In this document: piece after piece, positions 4,834-9,131 of the stretch
Position numbering within the stretch: position 1 is the first letter of the stretch
Layout of the letters: each line of letters opens with the position of its first letter
Assembly (NCBI GenBank): GCA_944358665.1
Contig: CALVRP010000118.1
Span: forward strand, 1-9,131
DNA length: 9,131 bases
Direction: 5' to 3'
Source: an uncultured Bacilli bacterium
GTDB taxonomy: Bacteria; Bacillota_I; Bacilli_A; RF39; UBA660
Notes under the pieces: model-generated
Database searches by the model: none
What the model was told of the DNA's origin: nothing
What the model saw: only the letters and a program-made list of their open reading frames with translations
Made by a program: the position numbers and the translations under genes

Positions 4834-5360
4834 TATAATTCCACCTTAACTTCCTGTTTATCTTCGTCAGCAACTTTGAAATACTCTCTTTCATTATACT
4901 TTAAAATTTTAGCCATTATATTACTTGGAAACATCATAATTGCACTATTATAATATTGAACCGTATCATTGTAAAATTGTCTAGCAAAAGCGATCTTATC
5001 TTCAGTACCTGTAAGCTCAATCTGTAAATTTTTAAACACTTCATTTGCTTTTAAATCAGGGTATCCTTCAGCTAAAGCAAATAAATTATTTAAACTATTA
5101 CTAACTTCTTCACTTTGCTTAGCAATTTGGCTCATCGTTCCTTCGGTTCTTATTTGAGAAACCTTTGTAAGAACTTCACTTTCATGTTTAGCATAACCTT
5201 TAGTAACCTCTACTAAATTAGGGATCAAATCAGCTCTTCTTTTTAACTGATTATCAATTTGTGACCAAGCATTTTGACATCTAATGTTTAGTTTTACTAA
5301 ATAGTTATATAAGAATATTATCCCAAGTATAATAACTACTAAAATTATAATCCATATCAT
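4833..5360 (-). CDS. lemA: LemA family membrane-anchored protein
   Basis: A 175-residue protein numbered from the ATG at 5360. An N-terminal membrane segment (about 2-20) is followed by a long helical domain. The family signature is clear: NAWSQIDNQLKRRADLIPN (30-48), LVEVTKGYAKHE (49-60) and, near the C-terminus, FARQFYNDTVQYYN (125-138) with MFPSNI (143-148). LemA proteins have no proven biochemical activity but are often encoded with HtpX, as here, and may act in membrane quality control. An ATG at 5366 is also in frame, but the strong AGGAGG at 5368-5373 sits only 1 nt from it and 7 nt from ATG 5360, so the latter is chosen. The htpX start overlaps its stop codon. Confidence 0.93.
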   Translation of the reverse strand: MIWIIILVVIILGIIFLYNYLVKLNIRCQNAWSQIDNQLKRRADLIPNLVEVTKGYAKHESEVLTKVSQIRTEGTMSQIAKQSEEVSNSLNNLFALAEGYPDLKANEVFKNLQIELTGTEDKIAFARQFYNDTVQYYNSAIMMFPSNIMAKILKYNEREYFKVADEDKQEVKVEL

Positions 5361-5367
5361 TTGCATT

Positions 5368-5373
5368 CCTCCT
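5368..5373 (-). promoter_or_regulatory. Consensus ribosome binding site deciding the lemA start
   Basis: Perfect AGGAGG on the minus strand. The 7-nt spacing to ATG 5360 is optimal, while 1 nt to ATG 5366 is too short. Confidence 0.75.
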
Positions 5374-5381
5374 TATATAGT

Positions 5382-5410
5382 ATTCTATCATATTTAAGTA
5401 TATTTTTAAA
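5382..5410 (-). promoter_or_regulatory. Promoter of lemA-htpX
   Basis: On the minus strand -35 TTTAAA (5410-5405), a 17-bp spacer and an extended -10 TGATAGAAT (ending 5382) lie between the terminator of the upstream gene and the lemA ribosome site. The -35 matches 4 of 6 consensus bases. Confidence 0.55.
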
Positions 5411-5423
5411 GAATTTAAATATT

Positions 5424-5452
5424 AAAAAACCCACTTTAACAATTTAAGCAGG
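5424..5452 (-). terminator. Terminator overlapping the stop of the 216-residue gene
   Basis: On the minus strand CCTGCTT (5452-5446) pairs with AAGTGGG (5436-5430), with two wobble pairs and a 9-nt loop, followed by six T. The stop codon begins at the end of the upstream arm. Confidence 0.65.
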
Positions 5453-6094
5453 TAATAAAATATTTTGAAGATAATCAAAATCAAATTCTTGATTATTTAT
5501 TACTTTAATTTTATCTCGTTTGATGTTTTGACTTTGAATAATTTCTTTAATTTTTAATCGTTTTTCTTCCAAACATTCATTATTTCCATCCGTAATTAAA
5601 ATAACCAAATTATTATTAACACTAGTAAAAATATCACGATGAATCAAAAGTTTTCCTAGCGAAATATTTATATAACTAAAAGGATTCAAAACCTCTTCTA
5701 AACTATCTTTAATATATGGAGGATTAGCAACGACAACCAAGGTATACGGAATTTTATATTTTTGATAATATGTTAATAATTTATTAATAATTATAGCGTT
5801 ATCATCTTTTAAATCGTATGGCAACATCGATTTGCCACGCTTTTTCTTATAAGCACTAGCCTTCTTTAAATAATAAGTATAAGAAGTCTTATTAATTGTT
5901 TTAGCGATTTCTTTATCCAAGGTATAAAAATTTTTGCCATAAATCATTAAATCAGCATTTTCGTTTAAAATACTTTGAACAATTTTCTGTTTATCCTCAG
6001 TAACCGGATATAATATTTCCTTAGTATTTCCTCCTTCTATATACCAGAAAGTCATATCTTTACACATCCAATTTAAAGTTTCTTCTGTACTCAT
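5444..6094 (-). CDS. Hypothetical protein, 216 residues, family not recognised
   Basis: A soluble protein with no signal peptide or membrane segment. I do not recognise its family. The sequence suggests an alpha/beta fold: strands at YTLVVVANPP (117-126) and NLVILITDG (162-170), each followed by a helix, and a basic patch KKKRGKS (83-89) in the middle. ITDG resembles the strand end of a von Willebrand A domain and NPPY resembles motif IV of adenine methyltransferases, but the partner motifs of both are missing. The N-terminus has two tryptophans and a cysteine (LNWMCKDMTFWY, 7-18). The start is firm, with AAGGAGG 7 nt upstream and TATAAT at 6119-6124. It is a single-gene unit between two terminators, downstream of the EEP-family gene. 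Confidence 0.75.
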   Translation of the reverse strand: MSTEETLNWMCKDMTFWYIEGGNTKEILYPVTEDKQKIVQSILNENADLMIYGKNFYTLDKEIAKTINKTSYTYYLKKASAYKKKRGKSMLPYDLKDDNAIIINKLLTYYQKYKIPYTLVVVANPPYIKDSLEEVLNPFSYINISLGKLLIHRDIFTSVNNNLVILITDGNNECLEEKRLKIKEIIQSQNIKRDKIKVINNQEFDFDYLQNILLPA

Positions 6095-6118
6095 TTTTTA
6101 GCCTCCTTATGATAACTC

Positions 6119-6124
6119 ATTATA
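6119..6124 (-). promoter_or_regulatory. -10 box of the 216-residue gene
   Basis: Consensus TATAAT on the minus strand, 25 nt before the start codon. No good -35 stands at 16-18 bp (only A/T-rich sequence). Confidence 0.45.
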
Positions 6125-6145
6125 GCTAAAAAAATAATTCAAAAT

Positions 6146-6176
6146 AAAAAAAGCGGATTAAAAAATCCCTTTTTTT
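6146..6176 (-). terminator. Hairpin terminator after the EEP-family gene, possibly bidirectional
   Basis: GGATT (6155-6159) pairs with AATCC (6164-6168) across an AAAA loop. It is flanked by seven A (6146-6152) and seven T (6170-6176), so it can terminate in both directions. On the minus strand it follows the gene that ends at 6216. Confidence 0.7.
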
Positions 6177-6215
6177 GTCTTAAATGTTTTTTCTATTACT
6201 GAAAATAGCTTATTC

Positions 6216-6935
6216 TTACTTTAACCGTGCTTTAACAATAATTGGAAAATGATCGCTTGGATAATTCTCATGATGATTAATATATGTTTCCTTTAAAACT
6301 AATTTATTATTAATCAAAATATGATCTATATATCTATTTCCAAAAGTTGGTGTCGTTAATTTATCAGTCGCATTTATATAATTTTTATCTAAAAATATTT
6401 TTAAAATTTTGTTACCTCTACACATATTCAAATCGCCCATAATAATTATTGGTTCATTTTCTATTGGTTTTATAATATTTTCTAAAACCTGTAGTTGCTT
6501 TTTTCGATTATAACTTAACAAATGATCTAAATGAGTATTATAAACATTAATTTCAGAACCTTCACATTTAACTTTAGCGTAAGTACATATTCTTGGAAAT
6601 ACATCTAAAAGACCTTTTGAACCTATTTTATTAATATCTTTCCCTAAACTATAAGTCGTACTAGCAATTATTGGAAAACTCTTTTTTATCATAATAATAT
6701 TATATTCATCGCTAATTTTACCATTATTATAGCGCGATCTTCCAATAATATTATAATCAGTAAAATTGTCAGAAATTATCTTTTTAACTTCAGAAGTAAC
6801 TTCTTGTAGACCCAAAATATCAGGATTTTCTTTTTCGATAATCTCAAAAACATCTTTTAATCTTTTCGAAATTTTTCCGTTTTTAACTTCTCTATGATAA
6901 TTATTTTTAATATTAAATGTCATTACTTTTAACAT
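6216..6935 (-). CDS. Endonuclease/exonuclease/phosphatase (EEP) family protein
   Basis: A 239-residue Mg-dependent phosphohydrolase-fold enzyme with all core motifs in order: TFNIK with N8, LGLQEV with E45, VYNTHLDH with H135, IMGDLN with D168 and N170, YIDHI with D204, and SDHFP with D228 and H229. This set is shared by DNase I, exonuclease III, inositol phosphatases and sphingomyelinases. The short loops and the lack of a signal peptide favour a cytoplasmic hydrolase, but the substrate (DNA, RNA, lipid or sugar phosphate) cannot be chosen. Length is normal for small members. The start has AGGAG 7 nt upstream. It has its own promoter directly after the GH3 stop and a terminator at 6146-6176, so it is monocistronic. 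Confidence 0.88.
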   Translation of the reverse strand: MLKVMTFNIKNNYHREVKNGKISKRLKDVFEIIEKENPDILGLQEVTSEVKKIISDNFTDYNIIGRSRYNNGKISDEYNIIMIKKSFPIIASTTYSLGKDINKIGSKGLLDVFPRICTYAKVKCEGSEINVYNTHLDHLLSYNRKKQLQVLENIIKPIENEPIIIMGDLNMCRGNKILKIFLDKNYINATDKLTTPTFGNRYIDHILINNKLVLKETYINHHENYPSDHFPIIVKARLK

Positions 6936-6959
6936 ATATGTTCTCCTATTCCCTGATTT

Positions 6960-6987
6960 ATTATAACATCTTCTTTTATTCTTTCAA
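6960..6987 (-). promoter_or_regulatory. Promoter of the EEP-family gene
   Basis: On the minus strand -35 TTGAAA (6987-6982), a 16-bp spacer and an extended -10 TGTTATAAT (ending 6960). The -35 begins 3 bp after the stop codon of the GH3 gene. Confidence 0.7.
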
Positions 6988-6990
6988 AAA

Positions 6991-8358
6991 TTACTTTTGA
7001 TTTTCATAAAGTAGTCCTTTATAATACTTCCATGCAAGTACTCTAAATGCCAACTTATTAATTAAATCTTCATTAAGTGTATTATCTGATAAAGCCTGCT
7101 TGATATCATTAATACTTTGTTCATAATCAGTGGTAATAATTAAATCATTACCAGCTAATATGGCCTTAACTGTAGCCCCTGCAATTGACGAAGTTGCCCC
7201 CATTTCTAAATCATCAGTAATAATCACACCGGTAAATTTAAGTTTATTTCTAAGCAAATTATGAACGGATGGAGAAAGAGAAGCTGGATTACTACTATCA
7301 ATACTAGTAACTGTATTATGACTTACTAAAATAGCTTCTGCCCCAGCTGAAATTCCAGCTTCAAAGGGTGGTAAATCATTTTTTATAATATCAGCATATG
7401 GACGATTATCAATAACAGTACCACCATGAGTATCATCATTGTTCCCATAGCCTGGGAAATGTTTTAAAGTATAGGAAACACCATACCCTTTACTTGCCTC
7501 AATAACTTTTTTTGCATAAATAGAAGTTGTTTCTGTATTTTCACCCAAAGCTCTTTTATACATATAATCACTAGGATTCGTTGAAACATCAACAACTGGA
7601 GCTAAATTAACATTAATTCCAAGATTATATAACAAAGTGCTTTTTTGAATTGTATCTTTTTCAATTGCTTCAAAACCACCAGAATTATATAATTCTTTAG
7701 ACGACTTAAACTTTTCGCTAGCTAAATTAGGATTACTACTAACTCTAACTACAGCACCACCCTCTTCATCTGTCGCTGTTAATATTGGTATTTTGGCAAC
7801 AGTCTGTAAATTATTCATCATTTGTTTTACTTCTAATTTTGTTTTATTTTTAAAATCTTTTTCAAAAAATACATAGCCCCCAAATTGATATTGTTTTAAA
7901 ATAGAAACTGCATTGTCTGGATATCTTACCAACAATAATTGTGCGATTTTTTCATCTAAAGTCATTGTTTCTAATTTTTTTCTAGCAAAAGTATAAAAAT
8001 CACTAAAAATTCCCTTATCTTGCCAATTATCAGGCAAATTATTTTTTCCATTTTTCATTTCAACAACCTCATAATCTAAAACCGCTGTTTCCTGTACTTC
8101 TTTATTTTTATCCAAATTACCTCTATATTCAATTTTAACAACCTCTCCCGACAATAAATCATTATCTATATTATTAAAAGTATAAATCACATGATTTTTA
8201 TCTTGTACTGTTATCTTACTACTATCAGCATACATAACTGTAGCAGTTAAATAACTTGCTTTACTGTTATCTTGAGCATCTTTAGAAAGAATAAAATACA
8301 TACATACACCAACAAAAATAACTATAATTGTAATAATTACAATAAACTTTTTATTCAT
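6991..8358 (-). CDS. Membrane-anchored GH3 beta-N-acetylhexosaminidase-like protein (NagZ-like)
   Basis: A 455-residue protein numbered from the ATG at 8358. An N-terminal anchor (about 4-24) is followed by an extracytoplasmic beta-rich stretch (about 35-100). A GH3 barrel domain then runs from about 115 to 455: ATDEEGGAVVR (195-205), the KHFPGYG loop (299-305), DDTHGG (308-313) with a candidate acid/base His311, VSH (345-347) and TDDLEMGA (381-388) holding the nucleophile aspartate. These are NagZ-type features, so it probably removes GlcNAc from peptidoglycan fragments at the cell surface. The extra N-terminal domain is unlike the cytoplasmic enzyme of enteric bacteria. A longer in-frame start at 8481 adds 41 implausible residues with no ribosome site, while GGGGAGG lies 6 nt before 8358. 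Cys19 is not in a good lipobox (VGVC), so a transmembrane anchor is preferred. Confidence 0.9.
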   Translation of the reverse strand: MNKKFIVIITIIVIFVGVCMYFILSKDAQDNSKASYLTATVMYADSSKITVQDKNHVIYTFNNIDNDLLSGEVVKIEYRGNLDKNKEVQETAVLDYEVVEMKNGKNNLPDNWQDKGIFSDFYTFARKKLETMTLDEKIAQLLLVRYPDNAVSILKQYQFGGYVFFEKDFKNKTKLEVKQMMNNLQTVAKIPILTATDEEGGAVVRVSSNPNLASEKFKSSKELYNSGGFEAIEKDTIQKSTLLYNLGINVNLAPVVDVSTNPSDYMYKRALGENTETTSIYAKKVIEASKGYGVSYTLKHFPGYGNNDDTHGGTVIDNRPYADIIKNDLPPFEAGISAGAEAILVSHNTVTSIDSSNPASLSPSVHNLLRNKLKFTGVIITDDLEMGATSSIAGATVKAILAGNDLIITTDYEQSINDIKQALSDNTLNEDLINKLAFRVLAWKYYKGLLYENQK

Positions 8359-8379
8359 TATAATCCTCCCCTTTATAAT

Positions 8380-8408
8380 AGTATATTTATTTTTTTTATT
8401 ATTATGAA
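8380..8408 (-). promoter_or_regulatory. Possible promoter of the GH3 gene
   Basis: On the minus strand -35 TTCATA (8408-8403), a 17-bp spacer and -10 TATACT (8385-8380). Both boxes are moderate matches in very A/T-rich DNA. The -35 lies within one arm of a large palindrome. Confidence 0.4.
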
Positions 8409-8435
8409 TCATTTTAAAATAATAATTCATAATAA
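8399..8435. promoter_or_regulatory. 37-bp inverted repeat upstream of the GH3 gene, candidate operator
   Basis: Perfect 11-bp arms TTATTATGAAT (8399-8409) and ATTCATAATAA (8425-8435) surround a 15-bp centre that itself contains the palindrome ATTTTAAAAT (8411-8420). The left arm covers the presumed -35 of the GH3 gene. It has no T-tract, so it does not look like a terminator. Confidence 0.5.
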
Positions 8436-8460
8436 ATGTATGAATAAAGCGCACATATAC

Positions 8461-8486
8461 AAAAAAACCCTTGCAAAACAAGGGTT
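8461..8486 (-). terminator. Terminator of the tRNA-Arg/tRNA-Pro unit
   Basis: On the minus strand AACCCTTG (8486-8479) pairs with CAAGGGTT (8473-8466) around TTTTG, followed by T to 8461. It begins 11 bp after the CCA end of tRNA-Pro. Confidence 0.85.
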
Positions 8487-8497
8487 AATAAACTAAA

Positions 8498-8574
8498 TGG
8501 TCGGGAAAACAGGATTTGAACCTGCAACTTCTTGGTCCCAAGCCAAGTGCTCTACCAAGTTGAACTATTTCCCG
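8498..8574 (-). tRNA. tRNA-Pro (anticodon TGG)
   Basis: A 77-nt cloverleaf on the minus strand. The acceptor stem CGGGAAA pairs with TTTCCCG, the discriminator is A and CCA is encoded. The anticodon arm CTTGG/CCAAG encloses CTTGGGA with anticodon TGG. The T-arm holds GGTTCAAATCC. The C1:G72 start is typical of bacterial proline tRNAs. Confidence 0.96.
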
Positions 8575-8577
8575 AAG

Positions 8578-8654
<77 letters not shown>

Positions 8655-8811
8655 AATTATAATATTTTCGATTGGCCCCGGAAAACTCTAACTGCTAACA
8701 CTACGATTATTAGTTTAATTATATTCAAATAAACTTAAAATATGCTTAGCAAATATATTTATATATCCGCAAATAGCCATAAACAATGAAACAAATTCAC
8801 TGACATAGAAA

Positions 8812-8840
8812 ATATTATCATAAAATAAAATATAAGTCAA
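8812..8840 (-). promoter_or_regulatory. Strong promoter upstream of the tRNA pair
   Basis: On the minus strand -35 TTGACT (8840-8835), a 17-bp spacer and an extended -10 TGATAATAT (ending 8812). Transcription would start near 8805, leaving about 150 nt before tRNA-Arg. A further TATAAT (8661-8656) close to the tRNA lacks a -35. The leader region 8655-8805 holds no recognised gene. Confidence 0.65.
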
Positions 8841-8852
8841 GTGATTTTATTT
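8823..8852 (-). terminator. A/T-only hairpin after the partial gene
   Basis: On the minus strand AAATAAAAT (8852-8844) pairs perfectly with ATTTTATTT (8831-8823), 12-nt loop, 4 bp after the stop codon. With no G-C pairs it is a weak candidate, and its loop contains the -35 of the next promoter. Confidence 0.3.
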
Positions 8853-8856
8853 AATT

Positions 8857-9131
8857 TTATTGAAGAGAAAGTACTTTTTCCTTACTAGTTGACGAAAAAT
8901 AATCTTGTGGTTTTGAATTTCTATCTAAAAAAGCTTTATCATCATCACCAATTATTCTAACATCGCCCTCTTTTCGTTTATAGTACTCGCTATGTATTAA
9001 AATTATAGGAATATTATGAATTTTAGCTGCTGATAAATCACCGACACATATTTTGTCATAACAAAGTATATAATTTGGGAGTAACGGTCTTCGTATATAT
9101 GAACTACTATCTTTATCATACTCTTCATTTT
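8857..9131 (-). CDS. C-terminal part of an unrecognised protein (5' end outside window)
   Basis: An open frame enters from the right edge and runs 90 codons to TAA. It is real coding sequence by its amino-acid pattern: PNYILCYDKICVGDLSAAK, then HNIPIILIHSEYYK, then a charged tail GDDDKAFLDRNSKPQDYF ending in KEKVLSLQ. The middle looks like a strand-helix-strand unit (a residue run such as YILCYDKI, then a helix with AAKIH, then IPIILI), as in an alpha/beta enzyme or effector domain. I do not recognise the family, and no catalytic motif can be named. It is the gene upstream of the tRNA pair and is probably ended by the A/T hairpin at 8823-8852. Confidence 0.75.
   Translation of the reverse strand, partial: NEEYDKDSSSYIRRPLLPNYILCYDKICVGDLSAAKIHNIPIILIHSEYYKRKEGDVRIIGDDDKAFLDRNSKPQDYFSSTSKEKVLSLQ

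Noticed and set aside
5585..5611. ITDG strand in the 216-residue protein, considered as a von Willebrand A domain
   Set aside because: The N-terminal DxSxS metal site required for that domain is absent.
5715..5726. NPPY in the 216-residue protein, considered as an adenine methyltransferase motif
   Set aside because: The protein has no glycine-rich SAM-binding motif and is too short and wrongly ordered for the family. The match is probably by chance.
8359..8481. N-terminal extension of the GH3 protein from an ATG at 8481
   Set aside because: It would start within the tRNA terminator, run through the palindrome and lacks a ribosome site, whereas GGGGAGG stands 6 nt before the ATG at 8358.
8272..8496. 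Open frame of 74 codons on the plus strand
   Set aside because: It overlaps the start and regulatory region of the GH3 gene and the tRNA terminator, and is dominated by Asn, Ile and Lys as expected from A/T-rich noise.
8674..8690. TGGCCCCG read on the minus strand as a possible third tRNA 3' end (CGGGGCCA)
   Set aside because: No T-arm, anticodon arm or pairing acceptor strand can be found within 90 nt.

Overview
The window is AT-rich and uses TAA or TAG stops. All visible tryptophan codons are TGG, so the standard bacterial code fits. Shine-Dalgarno sites are clear (AGGAG or GGGGAGG), many promoters carry an extended -10 (TGnTATAAT-like), and terminators are compact. With a LemA-HtpX pair, a Hol44-type holin, DUF1653 and NagZ-like GH3 genes, this suggests an uncultured low-GC Firmicute (Bacilli or Mycoplasmatota-related gut lineage). 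That placement is an inference from style, not a taxonomic match.

Left part (1-1130, plus strand). A tRNA-Ala(UGC) gene is followed by a 966-bp islet. A perfect 24-bp direct repeat, made of the last 16 nt of the tRNA plus 8 nt beyond it, lies at 111-134 and again at 1077-1100. This is the signature of site-specific integration into a tRNA 3' end. The islet holds one gene, a 200-residue HEPN-like protein with an R-X4-H ribonuclease motif, under a near-consensus promoter with a small palindrome over the -10. A second, imperfect 29-bp direct repeat lies inside the att repeats on both sides of the gene. No integrase is visible. The simplest reading is a minimal non-autonomous cassette carrying a single defence- or toxin-like RNase.

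Middle part (1148-2975, minus strand). Read right to left there is a lone holin-family membrane protein, a DUF1653 protein, and a coupled gene pair: a DUF2441-like protein and a protein with features of the ADP-ribosyltransferase fold. The pair has its own promoter with a palindrome in the spacer.

Housekeeping-like part (3052-8358, minus strand). It holds a membrane-anchored double thioredoxin-like protein whose first domain has lost its CxxC, the lemA-htpX operon, an unrecognised 216-residue protein, an endonuclease/exonuclease/phosphatase-family enzyme, and a membrane-anchored GH3 beta-N-acetylhexosaminidase-like protein. Most are separate short transcription units. Several terminator hairpins overlap the stop codon of the gene they end.

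Right end (8461-9131, minus strand). Two tRNAs, Arg(ACG) and Pro(UGG), share a strong terminator. Behind them lie about 200 bp without a recognised gene but with a strong promoter reading towards the tRNAs. The window ends inside an unrecognised gene of which only the last 90 codons are visible.
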